DNA of 64,000 nucleotides from NCBI RefSeq assembly GCF_026242045.1, contig NZ_JAPJDO010000012.1:1-64000 (forward strand). The letters are read 5' to 3'. Source of the DNA: Mycobacterium pinniadriaticum (GTDB taxonomy: Bacteria > Actinomycetota > Actinomycetes > Mycobacteriales > Mycobacteriaceae). Shown here in pieces: positions 8,051 to 15,982 of the stretch. Every line of letters begins with the position of its first letter. Within the stretch, counting starts at the first letter, position 1. The notes below the pieces were generated by a model. That model worked only from the letters and a program-made list of their open reading frames with translations. It did not search any database and had not been told where the DNA came from. A program made the translations under genes and the position numbers.

Positions 8051-8893
8051 TCAACGCGCTGCTGCTCCGGTGTCTGTTGCGTCCATCATCTTCTTCACCG
8101 GCTTGTAGAGAATCTTCGTGTAAGTGTTGGGTGCGATGCGCGCCAGGATGTCCATGGCTTTCGCTTGTCCTCCAATGACCACCTTCGGCCGGCGCTTTCG
8201 TATCCCATCGATGATCAGATGACCTGCCTTCTCAGCAGGAACAGGCTTGACCGTCATCATGGACTCCTGCCCAGCTAGACCCTCCTCACGACTCATTGCA
8301 GGCGAGTTGATGAAAATGTTGGTGGCGACCGGGCCCGGATAGACCGTTGTCACAGTGAGATTGGTCTCGATCATGTCCATGCGCAACGCCTCACTGAAGC
8401 CTCGTACTGCGAATTTCGCAGCGGCGTATGGCACCTGGTACATCAACCCGACCAATCCGCCGAGACTCGAGATGTTGACCAACGATGCCTCCGGTCGACT
8501 CAACAGCTGAGGAAGGAACACCCGAGTGCAGTGGAGAACACCCCTGAGGTTGATATCGATGAGCCGCTCGATCATCTCTTCGGGCATCCGGTCGAATCGT
8601 TCGGACTTCATGAGGATGCCGGCGTTGTTGACCAAGATATCGGCAGGTCCCAACTCATCGGCGATCCGTGCCGCAAGCAAAGAGACTGCCTCTCTGTCAG
8701 CCACGTCAGCGACATAAGAGATTGCGCGCCCGCCGTTTTGGTTGATGTGAGCGGCCGTCTCCTGTGCACTCGCTCCGTTGATGTCCAGTACCGCCACCGC
8801 GGCTCCCTTTTCGGCCAGCTGGATCGCAATCTGTTGTCCCATGCCTGAGCCGGCCCCAGTGATGACTGCCACTTTCCCGTTGAAGTTCTTCAC
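8051..8893 (-). CDS. Short-chain dehydrogenase/reductase (280 aa)
   Basis: A classical SDR with a Rossmann fold: the nucleotide-binding TGAGSGMG at about 12-19, NNAG in the central strand, a catalytic Ser in NISSLGG and YAAAK as the catalytic Tyr/Lys. It has a C-terminal extension of about 40 residues (KAMDILARIAPNTYTKILYKPVKK) seen in SDRs that often accompany mycobacterial P450s. It overlaps the upstream P450 by 4 bp (ATGA) and ends the acyl-CoA dehydrogenase-P450-SDR operon. A likely role is oxidising an alcohol produced by the P450; substrate and direction are unknown. Confidence 0.9.
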   Translation of the reverse strand: MKNFNGKVAVITGAGSGMGQQIAIQLAEKGAAVAVLDINGASAQETAAHINQNGGRAISYVADVADREAVSLLAARIADELGPADILVNNAGILMKSERFDRMPEEMIERLIDINLRGVLHCTRVFLPQLLSRPEASLVNISSLGGLVGLMYQVPYAAAKFAVRGFSEALRMDMIETNLTVTTVYPGPVATNIFINSPAMSREEGLAGQESMMTVKPVPAEKAGHLIIDGIRKRRPKVVIGGQAKAMDILARIAPNTYTKILYKPVKKMMDATDTGAAAR

Positions 8894-10110
8894 TCAGCAC
8901 CCCTGGTGCCGCCAGCGGGGAATCCCACCACAACATCCTTGGGGCTCCACAGTTGTCCAGTTGACCACCTGACCTTTTCAGGTTCGGCGAGCCAGAACTC
9001 CGGTATTGCACGGAGCCATTCCTCAAGAGCAAGCCTGACTTCAAGCCGGGCCAGATGTGCCCCCAGGCAGCGGTGAATCCCGACACCGAAGCCAAAGTGC
9101 CGGTTCGCCTTTCGGTCGATGATCACAGTTTCCGGACTCTCAAACGCCGCAGGATCTCGGTTTGCCGCACCAAAGCAGACCAAAATTGGATCACCCTTTT
9201 GGATTGTCACCCCATTCAACTCGACCGTCCTCGTGGCAGACCGGCCCTCATGCACGGGCGCGAAATATCGCACGAACTCCTCAATGGCCACCGGAAGGAG
9301 CGATGGATCCGCGGCGAGCCGATCGCGATCCTCGGGATGTTGCGACAGATGATAAATTGCCGCAGTTATCATTCCCCAGGTGGTGTCCATTCCCGCCAGG
9401 ATGAGCAAAAATAGCGCCCCCAGCAGGTCTTCGTCGTTGAGTTTCGCGCCGTCGACCTCACTGTCGATCAGCAGGGTGATGACATCATCTTTGGGGTTAG
9501 CACGGTGGTCGGCGATGCTGCCGGCCAGGTAGACCTGCATCTCGCCAGCCGCAGCCAACGCGCCATCCGGGTCGACGGCACCCATTTCCAGAATCCGCTT
9601 GATCCACGACGCAAACCGGCCCTCATCGTCCGGCGAGATACCGAGCATCGTGGCCATCAATCGCAGGGGAATGAATTTGGCGTACTCGGAAGACACTTCG
9701 ACTCGGCCCTGGTCGATGAACTGGCTGATCACCGCTCGGCAGTCAAGGCGCACCAAGTCCTCCCACTTTTGCACATTCTGTGCGGTGAACGGCTTGACGA
9801 GCAGCTTGCGGAACATTGCGTGAGCCGGTGGATCAAGTTGAATCGGGGGGAGGATGGTGAATTCTCCGAACATCCCACGTGGAATCGACGTATAGCGGGA
9901 CGAGAAGTCGCCTGGATTCTTGAGCACCTCTTCGACATCGTCGTAACGTGTCAGCACCCAGAATCCGCCATGTCGGTCGCTGTGGGCGACCGGACACTTG
10001 TCCCGAAGTTGGCGGAACGTGTCAGGTAAGCACGCTGCTTGATCGGGATCCCAGTGGTCGAAGTTGGCGGCGAGTTCCGCCACCGCTGCGCCGTGATTGA
10101 TGGTCGACAT
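8890..10110 (-). CDS. Cytochrome P450 (406 aa)
   Basis: A bacterial class I P450. The I-helix AGMDTT (239-244), ExxR E278-R281 and the haem loop ending FGVGIHRCLG with Cys348 are all canonical. A longer frame begins at 10170, but the ATG at 10110 is preceded by AGGAGG 8 nt upstream and gives the usual P450 N-terminus, so it was chosen. Middle gene of a three-gene operon, after the acyl-CoA dehydrogenase (57-bp gap) and overlapping the SDR. Likely hydroxylates the island's substrate or a CoA intermediate. Confidence 0.93.
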   Translation of the reverse strand: MSTINHGAAVAELAANFDHWDPDQAACLPDTFRQLRDKCPVAHSDRHGGFWVLTRYDDVEEVLKNPGDFSSRYTSIPRGMFGEFTILPPIQLDPPAHAMFRKLLVKPFTAQNVQKWEDLVRLDCRAVISQFIDQGRVEVSSEYAKFIPLRLMATMLGISPDDEGRFASWIKRILEMGAVDPDGALAAAGEMQVYLAGSIADHRANPKDDVITLLIDSEVDGAKLNDEDLLGALFLLILAGMDTTWGMITAAIYHLSQHPEDRDRLAADPSLLPVAIEEFVRYFAPVHEGRSATRTVELNGVTIQKGDPILVCFGAANRDPAAFESPETVIIDRKANRHFGFGVGIHRCLGAHLARLEVRLALEEWLRAIPEFWLAEPEKVRWSTGQLWSPKDVVVGFPAGGTRGAE

Positions 10111-10166
10111 GCCATGTACCTCCTGGTTGATGGCGTTCAAGAGTGTGAAATCGATTGGCAGCAAAC

Positions 10167-11330
10167 TCAATAGGAACGCGGAAGGCCGAGAAGGTGAGTG
10201 CCGATCGAGTTGAGAATCATCTCGTTGTTCAGCGGGGCGACCCGCGTCAGCCGCAGAGTTTCAAGGAGCCAGAGGATGTCGTTATCGACATCAAACGCCG
10301 CCCCGCCAAAGGCCTGAATCACGCTGTCTGTGGCGGCCCAAGCCGATTCCGAGGCCATCAACTTCGCCATATTCGACAGCTGTCCGGCGTCGCCGCCCGA
10401 GTCGAATACCTCAGCTCCGCGGTAGGCGAACAGCTTCGCCGCTTCGAGCCCGACCTTGGCGCGCGCCATCGGGTGAGCCACCGACTGGTAGGCGCCAATC
10501 GGGGTACCGAACGGGGCCCGTTCGCTGGCGTATTCCACACCCTTCTGCAGTACGAAATCACCCAAGCCGATCGAGCCGCCAGCGGCGACCAAGCGTTCCG
10601 GGTTCAGCCCGTCGAACAAATACGCCGCACCTCTGCCTGGTTCACCCAGCACCGCGCTGTCAGGCACTTCGACCCCATCGAAGAACACCGTGCACTGTTT
10701 CTCGGGGGCGTTGACCGTAATGTTCTGCGGAGTAACCGAAATGCCCGGCGTGTCGTTGGGAAGCACGAACAACGTCAGCTCGGCACGCTTCCCCGCCGAG
10801 TTGGTTCGGGCGGCAACCATCAGCATCGGGGCTTCGTCCGCACCGGAGATGTAGGTCTTTTGCCCGTCAAGTCGCCAACCGTTGTCGATCTTCTGCGCAT
10901 GGGTTCGCATGGCAAAGCTATTGGTGCCCGCGTCGGGCTCGGTAAACGCAAAGGCGACACTGGGCTCACCTGTCAGCGTGGGCTTGACTACCGCCTCCAC
11001 CTGCGCCGGCGTGCCCACCTTGATCACTGGAACACGGCAGAAGAATGGGACCACCACATATCCGCTCAACGGCACGCCGGTACGCCCGAGGGCCTCAGCG
11101 AGCGCGACGAGTTCGGTCACGCCGCCGCCACTGCCCCCCATATTCTCCGGTACACCGATGCCAAGAAGTCCCGCATCGGCCAGCCCCGTCATGAACTCCG
11201 ACGGACGCCGTCCCGTGGCCCGACAGTCACGCCAGTACGCACGGCCCCATTGCGCGCTGACGCCTTGAACTGCTTCCCAGATTGCCGCAACGGTCTCGCT
11301 GCGATCGGACGGCGGACTTGTCAACGTCAT
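10167..11330 (-). CDS. Acyl-CoA dehydrogenase family protein lacking the usual catalytic Glu (387 aa)
   Basis: A FadE-like flavoprotein with the FAD/substrate motifs AFTEPDAGTNSFAM and the C-terminal helical domain (RAPFGTPIGAYQSVAHPMA). At the usual catalytic position, where many family members have EGT(S/A)E, this protein has APLNNE (365-370), so the Glu is replaced by Pro366. Such subunits in mycobacteria can pair with a catalytic partner as heterotetramers, or they may use another residue. AGGAG precedes the ATG. An operator-like palindrome lies at 11339-11354, only 8 bp upstream of the start codon, where repressor binding would block transcription or initiation. First gene of the operon with the P450 and SDR. 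Confidence 0.88.
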   Translation of the reverse strand: MTLTSPPSDRSETVAAIWEAVQGVSAQWGRAYWRDCRATGRRPSEFMTGLADAGLLGIGVPENMGGSGGGVTELVALAEALGRTGVPLSGYVVVPFFCRVPVIKVGTPAQVEAVVKPTLTGEPSVAFAFTEPDAGTNSFAMRTHAQKIDNGWRLDGQKTYISGADEAPMLMVAARTNSAGKRAELTLFVLPNDTPGISVTPQNITVNAPEKQCTVFFDGVEVPDSAVLGEPGRGAAYLFDGLNPERLVAAGGSIGLGDFVLQKGVEYASERAPFGTPIGAYQSVAHPMARAKVGLEAAKLFAYRGAEVFDSGGDAGQLSNMAKLMASESAWAATDSVIQAFGGAAFDVDNDILWLLETLRLTRVAPLNNEMILNSIGTHLLGLPRSY

Positions 11331-11338
11331 CTCCTATG

Positions 11339-11354
11339 AACCGAACGTTTGGCT
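11339..11354. promoter_or_regulatory. KstR2-like operator, site 2
   Basis: AACCGAACGTTTGGCT, the second copy of the island's palindrome with one mismatch per arm. It sits immediately upstream of the acyl-CoA dehydrogenase-P450-SDR operon. Confidence 0.65.
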
Positions 11355-11395
11355 ACGATAGTACTCGTTGCGCCCCAACCGCAATGACCTGAATG

Positions 11396-12217
11396 TCACC
11401 GGCTAGTGAAACCCGCATCGACCGGAAGAGTTACGCCCGTGACGTAGCGTCCCTCCGTCGAAGCCAGCCATGCAATGGCGTTGCTGATGTCCTCACACTC
11501 GATCAGGTCAACCGGTAGCGAATTCTGTAAGGCGCTCGCAACCTCTGGGTGCTCGACTGTGAAAGCTGCGAACGCGTCGTTGGCGATCATCGGGCTGTTG
11601 ACCCCAGTGGGATGAACCGTGTTGACCCGAATTCTGTGCTTAGCTAGGCGATTCGCATAGACCCTCATCAGCCCGACGACAGCATGCTTGGCCGCGGCGT
11701 AGCCATCCGACCCTGCCTCGCACGCCGTGGAGAGGCCCTTCAGCCCGGCTGTGGAGCTCGTAATGACGATGCCGCCTCCTTGTTGCTGCTCGATCAACTT
11801 GGGAACTGAAACGCGCAACGTATGCCAGACGCCCTTCAGCATGACGTCGATCGCGTCATAGAATGCCTCGTCGTCGTCGGCCCGCGCACCGACCGTAGGC
11901 ATGATCCCGGCGTTCGCGATGACGATGTCGACGCGACCAAGCTGACCGATGCCGGCGTCGAACGCCGTTCTCAAAGCGCCGAGATCGCGCACGTCGGCGA
12001 CCTCGAAAGCAGCGACCCTACCGTGTTTTTCAACCACGGTCTTGGTTTCTTCGAGATCCTCGAAGGTGGCCAACGGGTAGGCGACGGTGTCAATCTGGCG
12101 ACAGATGTCAACACCGATGATGTCGGCACCCTCCTGCGCCAGCCGGATGGCGTGGGAGCGGCCCTGTCCGCGCGCCACCCCGGTGATGAACGCAACCTGG
12201 CCATCGAATTTACCCAT
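11396..12217 (-). CDS. Mycofactocin-coupled SDR family oxidoreductase (273 aa)
   Basis: An SDR of the subgroup that uses non-exchangeable NAD and passes electrons to mycofactocin. The diagnostic N-terminus is present: VAFITGVARGQGRSHA at about 8-23, then GADIIGVDIC and an insertion (IDTVAYPLATFEDLEET) not found in ordinary SDRs. NAG, the Ser (TSSTAG) and the YAAAK catalytic motif are intact. Last gene of the 13-gene operon, overlapping the MaoC gene by 8 bp. With the OCH-like hydrolases in the same operon, a role in oxidising a ring alcohol to a ketone is a reasonable inference. Confidence 0.92.
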   Translation of the reverse strand: MGKFDGQVAFITGVARGQGRSHAIRLAQEGADIIGVDICRQIDTVAYPLATFEDLEETKTVVEKHGRVAAFEVADVRDLGALRTAFDAGIGQLGRVDIVIANAGIMPTVGARADDDEAFYDAIDVMLKGVWHTLRVSVPKLIEQQQGGGIVITSSTAGLKGLSTACEAGSDGYAAAKHAVVGLMRVYANRLAKHRIRVNTVHPTGVNSPMIANDAFAAFTVEHPEVASALQNSLPVDLIECEDISNAIAWLASTEGRYVTGVTLPVDAGFTSR

Positions 12218-12686
12218 CTTCCATCACCTTTCGCTTGTCAAGCGGTCTTAGTTCCGCCCCGTGTGGCCCCTGCAAACCGTGCGTGAGAACGGCCTCGGCC
12301 GATACGCATCGACCGCGGTCGGTGGAGGCCACGATTGACAATGCGACCGCCTGTTCCCCTGACTCAGTTACAAATCGCTGAGTCAGGGTGGCCACGCCGA
12401 CAAGCTCATCGCCGGGATAGACCGACTGCGACATCTGCATTGTCCGCCTCCGGATGAACCACTCGGGTCCGGTGGTCGCCACGGCGATGCGATCGACAAA
12501 TCCGTGCAAGACCATAGTGCTGACGTATACGTCGGGTTGCCCCTGGCTGCGGGCGTAGTCGATGTCGTGATGACCCGGGAAGAAATCCCACGTGGCCACC
12601 GGCGCCCCCAACACGGTTGCCAGGGTTACGTCGAGAACAACGGGCGGCGCTGACTCTCCTATGGCAAGCTCCTGGAGCACTGTCAT
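12210..12686 (-). CDS. MaoC-like hydratase, probable catalytic subunit (158 aa)
   Basis: A single hot-dog-fold (R)-specific enoyl-CoA hydratase-type protein. The segment FFPGHHDIDYA (about 36-46) matches the hydratase active-site loop, with the catalytic His and Asp present. STMVLHGFVDR forms the central helix. It overlaps the second MaoC-like gene by 4 bp (ATGA), so the two are probably made in equal amounts and form a heteromer, as with ChsH1/ChsH2 in cholesterol side-chain degradation or HadAB. The likely role is hydration of an enoyl-CoA in this island's pathway. Confidence 0.85.
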   Translation of the reverse strand: MTVLQELAIGESAPPVVLDVTLATVLGAPVATWDFFPGHHDIDYARSQGQPDVYVSTMVLHGFVDRIAVATTGPEWFIRRRTMQMSQSVYPGDELVGVATLTQRFVTESGEQAVALSIVASTDRGRCVSAEAVLTHGLQGPHGAELRPLDKRKVMEDG

Positions 12687-13237
12687 CGTGGACCGTCCTG
12701 ATCATGTGGCGTATAGCGGAACAGCGTGTTTCGGTAGTCAGCGATGCGAGCGCCGGTTCCTGTTCGGTAGATCGCGAGGGTGGTCACGAAGTGGCCAACG
12801 CCCAAGCGGGTTGACTTCTCCCCCGAGACCGCGGTCATGGTTTCGGTCACGTTGATGGTGTCTCCCGGCCGGGCGAAGTCGAAGTACTCCACGTCGGTGG
12901 ATACGTTGATGAGACTGGTTCCTGGAAGCGGTATGCGGGCCGAGAGTGCGGTTCGCTCTTCCCGCCCGTCAGGACGCCAGAGCAACGGCATGACCCAGCC
13001 ATGCAGCATGCCCGGCGGGGCACCGATGCCACCCCACAGTCTGCGCGCCTCGGCGATGTCCCAGTACGCGGGGTTGGGATCCTCGACTGTCGCAGCGAAT
13101 ACCCTGATCAACGCCAGACTGACCGGCACCTCGCCGAATTGGATCTGCTGTTGGACACCGATCATCGCGACGGCGTCTTCGTATGTGCCTTTCGGCAGTT
13201 CAGACTGGTCGGCCACGGCGAGTTCAGGCCCCTCCAT
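12683..13237 (-). CDS. MaoC-like hydratase, probable non-catalytic subunit (184 aa)
   Basis: A hot-dog protein of the FAS1-type dehydratase N-terminal group. The active-site loop reads VEDPNPAYWD, so Tyr stands where the catalytic His of NPxH would be; this suggests a substrate-binding subunit. APPGMLHGW forms the central helix. It has no C-terminal DUF35 domain, unlike ChsH2. It overlaps the upstream hydrolase by 14 bp and the catalytic MaoC gene by 4 bp. Confidence 0.82.
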   Translation of the reverse strand: MEGPELAVADQSELPKGTYEDAVAMIGVQQQIQFGEVPVSLALIRVFAATVEDPNPAYWDIAEARRLWGGIGAPPGMLHGWVMPLLWRPDGREERTALSARIPLPGTSLINVSTDVEYFDFARPGDTINVTETMTAVSGEKSTRLGVGHFVTTLAIYRTGTGARIADYRNTLFRYTPHDQDGPR

Positions 13238-13988
13238 TGGTACGGGCGACGTGGCCCTGTGCGTACTGCCCGAGACCTTCGACCGCCAGACCGTGGCTCA
13301 GCTCGTCGGCAACAGTCCGCCGCCAACGCATGCTCAACGCGGTACGGGTGTAACGCAATACGGGCAGTGGGTGCCGCGCCATATCGGCAGCCAACTCCCA
13401 TGCTCGCGTGGACAGCGCGTCGGGACTGTGGATCTCGTGGACCACCCCCAGACGCAACGCTTCGGCCGCGTCTATCTCGGTGCCTGTCAGCAGAAAGTAC
13501 CGGCCACGGGTCGGTCCCAACAGCTCGGTCCACACAATATGGACTCCGTCGCCAGGAACGACGCCGCTGACGAAGTGCGCCTTATCGGCAAACACCGTTG
13601 TGGGGCATGCCAGGACCACATCGGCCATAACCGCCAACTCTGAATGGATCAGCGCTGGGCCATTGATTGCCGAGATCACCGGAACGTCGATCTCCCACAG
13701 CGAAGTGAGCATTCGGCGACCTTCAAACCACGTCACGTCCCAACCCCGAACGGCCTCACGGAAGCTGGCCCGGTCGATGGACGCACAGAAGTCCTCTCCG
13801 GTTCCGGTGAGGATGACCACCTTCGTACTCTCGTCGAGGCCCACCGAGGTGAACGCCTCGGCGAGATCGCGATGCACAGTGGCGTTCCAGACGAGTGGGC
13901 CGCCATCGGTGTGCAATCGGATCTCGGTCACTCCTCCCTCCTGGGTGATCCTGATGTTCGGCCACCCGACCGCACCGTAACCTCTCAT
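13224..13988 (-). CDS. Crotonase-fold hydrolase resembling 6-oxocamphor hydrolase (254 aa)
   Basis: A crotonase superfamily protein whose closest resemblance is to 6-oxocamphor hydrolase (OCH) of Rhodococcus, which opens cyclic beta-diketones by a retro-Claisen C-C hydrolysis without CoA. The residues I recall as the OCH active site (Trp40, His45, His122, His145, Asp154, Glu244) have counterparts at W34, H39, H115, H138, D147 and E237, with nearly constant offset. The ATG at 13988 overlaps the tautomerase stop (4 bp). A longer frame to 14072 exists but starts inside the tautomerase. Paralogue of the gene at 15105. A role in ring opening of a bicyclic or monocyclic diketone is inferred. Confidence 0.85.
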   Translation of the reverse strand: MRGYGAVGWPNIRITQEGGVTEIRLHTDGGPLVWNATVHRDLAEAFTSVGLDESTKVVILTGTGEDFCASIDRASFREAVRGWDVTWFEGRRMLTSLWEIDVPVISAINGPALIHSELAVMADVVLACPTTVFADKAHFVSGVVPGDGVHIVWTELLGPTRGRYFLLTGTEIDAAEALRLGVVHEIHSPDALSTRAWELAADMARHPLPVLRYTRTALSMRWRRTVADELSHGLAVEGLGQYAQGHVARTNGGA

Positions 13989-14194
13989 GTTGCCGTGCCG
14001 GGTTGGGATCGCTTGTCGGCAACCACCTCGCCGGCGATCATGATTTCCGTTGGCTCGAGTTCGCTGATCCACACTCTGACTGAACTTTGTTTTGCACCAA
14101 TCGAAGTCATCACCGCGTGAGTTACGGCGGACAACAGCGCACGCTTCTCCGCGTCGGTGTGACCTGCGAGGAGGTTTATCTGGATCATCGGCAT
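13985..14194 (-). CDS. 4-oxalocrotonate tautomerase family protein (69 aa)
   Basis: A small protein of the tautomerase superfamily. Pro2, the catalytic base after removal of Met, is present in MPMIQINLLAGHT, and the length is typical of 4-OT-type monomers that assemble as hexamers. The middle (VTHAVMTSIGAKQSSVRVWISEL) matches the conserved helix and strand. Its position between an SDR and an OCH-like hydrolase suggests keto-enol tautomerisation of a dicarbonyl intermediate. It overlaps the following gene by 4 bp. Confidence 0.85.
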   Translation of the reverse strand: MPMIQINLLAGHTDAEKRALLSAVTHAVMTSIGAKQSSVRVWISELEPTEIMIAGEVVADKRSQPGTAT

Positions 14195-14214
14195 CGCGTT
14201 GGCTCCCTATTCAG

Positions 14215-15051
14215 TCAGAACTTGGTGCTGGCTCCGCCGTCGATCGGCAGAGTCGCTCCGGTGACGTAGCGGGCCTGGTCGGAGGCCAGGAACAACAACG
14301 CATTCGACATGTCTATAGGTTCGATCTGGGCAATCGGCAGAACATGCATGCCCAATGCGTTCTGCATCGCGCCTTCGCGGCTCGGCTGGGCCACATCGGG
14401 TTCGAAGAGTGCGTAGGTGCCGGGGTTGTGCAGCATGTGGGTGTTGACATTGGTGGGGTGGATGGTGTTCACCCGTATCGAGTACTGGCCCAACTCGTTC
14501 ACCAACGTCTTCATCATCCCGACAACACCGTGCTTCGTTGCGGTGTAGTGGACGGTATTGGCCATTCCCACCAAACCGGCTAGCGAGCTGGTGATGGTGA
14601 TGGATCCACCATTTCCGGCGGCAATCATCAACGGAACCGCCGCCTTGACGGTGTGCCAGACGCCGGTCAAGTTGACGTCGATGGTCTCCTGCCAGACCTC
14701 GTCGGTGAGTTCGTGGGCGCGTCCGTAGGTAACGATGCCAGCGTTGGCCGCGACGATGTCCAGGCGACCACCGAACTCGGCCACCGCGGCATCCAGCCCG
14801 GATTTGACCTCGTGGTAGTCACGGACGTCCGCCCGGAAGGCGATCATCCGCCGGCCCTCTTTTTCGACCAGCCGTTCGGTCTCCTCCAAGTCCTGCCAGC
14901 TTGCCGGCTCGTAGCCGGTCGTCAAAAGCGGCCCGCACAAATCGAAGCCAATGATGTCGGCGCCTTCGCTGGCGAGCAGCGCGGCGTGGCTACGCCCCTG
15001 CCCTCGCGCAGCCCCACTGATGAACGCAACCTTGCCTTCGCACCGGCCCAT
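14215..15051 (-). CDS. Mycofactocin-coupled SDR family oxidoreductase (278 aa)
   Basis: The second mycofactocin-type SDR of the operon: VAFISGAARGQGRSHA near the N-terminus, GADIIGFDLC, and the subgroup insertion PASWQDLEETERLVEKEGRR. Catalytic residues are Ser in TITSSLAG and YTATK. The frame is open to 15267, but the ATG at 15051 has AGGAGG 7 nt upstream and begins at the conserved MGRCEGKVAFISG, so it was chosen. It lies between the two OCH-like hydrolases, which fits oxidation of a ring hydroxyl to make the diketone they cleave. Confidence 0.92.
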   Translation of the reverse strand: MGRCEGKVAFISGAARGQGRSHAALLASEGADIIGFDLCGPLLTTGYEPASWQDLEETERLVEKEGRRMIAFRADVRDYHEVKSGLDAAVAEFGGRLDIVAANAGIVTYGRAHELTDEVWQETIDVNLTGVWHTVKAAVPLMIAAGNGGSITITSSLAGLVGMANTVHYTATKHGVVGMMKTLVNELGQYSIRVNTIHPTNVNTHMLHNPGTYALFEPDVAQPSREGAMQNALGMHVLPIAQIEPIDMSNALLFLASDQARYVTGATLPIDGGASTKF

Positions 15052-15104
15052 GTGGAGGCCTCCTATCCTGCTTGCTAATCCTTGTTGGTCGATGTGGGAC
15101 CGCC

Positions 15105-15890
15105 TCAATCCTGGGGAAGGAACTCGAAATTCTCTGTCCCCATGGCGACAAGTGCGTTGCCTTCCAACGCCAGCCCGTAGCCCAACTGGTCGATCATCAA
15201 CTTGCGCATGGTGTGAACCAGTGCGGTACGTGTGTACTTGAGGGTCAACGACGGCTTCGCGGCCCACAACTTTGCGATCTCGTTGGCCCTTGCAAGAAGC
15301 TGCGAGGGCGGCAGTACCTCACTGACGATGCCGACGTCGAGCATCTCATTCGCCGACAGCCGCTGGCCCATCAAGAGGAAGTAGCGTGCGCGGTTCAATC
15401 CCATCACGAGCGGCAACAGCAGGTTGATCCCGTCACCGGGCACCAGGCCATTGGCGAAATGAGGTCCGTCTTTGAGAGTGGCTGACTCCGAACACAACAC
15501 AACGTCGGAAAGCAGGATGAGTTCACAGTGCTCGGTGACAGGACCATTGAGTGCACCGATGACCGGGCACTCGATATCGAGGAGATTGCGCAGCATACGG
15601 CGCCCCTCGAAGTAGATCTTGTCCCAGCCGTTCGGAGTGCCGACATCGGACAGGCTCGCATTGTCGGTTTCAGTGATGAAGTTGGGCCCCTTGCCCGTCA
15701 AAATCACAACCCGGTTGTCACGGTCGTCGGCGACGTCGCCAAACAAGCCCGCCAATTCACGATGAGCGGTCTCGCTCCAGATGAGCGACCCACCGTTCGT
15801 ATGGAATTGAACCAGCAGAACGCCGTTGCCATCGCGGGTGAGTTCGGCGCTGCTGTATTTGTGCTGATAATCCTTGAGCACCGTCGTCAT
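15105..15890 (-). CDS. Crotonase-fold hydrolase resembling 6-oxocamphor hydrolase (261 aa)
   Basis: The second OCH-like beta-diketone hydrolase. Relative to the OCH active site it has W38, H43, H121, H144, D153 and E243. The stretch DGPHFANGLVPGDG around the catalytic His and Asp is almost the same as I remember for OCH. The ATG has GGAGG 8 nt upstream. It is the closer of the two paralogues to OCH, since NGPVTEH is also retained. Two paralogues in one operon may cleave successive rings or different stereoisomers; this is inference. Confidence 0.87.
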   Translation of the reverse strand: MTTVLKDYQHKYSSAELTRDGNGVLLVQFHTNGGSLIWSETAHRELAGLFGDVADDRDNRVVILTGKGPNFITETDNASLSDVGTPNGWDKIYFEGRRMLRNLLDIECPVIGALNGPVTEHCELILLSDVVLCSESATLKDGPHFANGLVPGDGINLLLPLVMGLNRARYFLLMGQRLSANEMLDVGIVSEVLPPSQLLARANEIAKLWAAKPSLTLKYTRTALVHTMRKLMIDQLGYGLALEGNALVAMGTENFEFLPQD

Positions 15891-15982
15891 TCAAGACACC
15901 TCCAGGATGCGCCGCTCATGACCTGTCATCGAGTGAACCGATCGATTCACCCCGAGCCACCTTCTCGTCGAGGCTAGCGGCA

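Noticed and set aside
10155..11339. Plus-strand open frame of 394 codons opposite the acyl-CoA dehydrogenase
   Set aside because: Shadow of a well-supported gene; Arg/His-rich with no recognisable domain.
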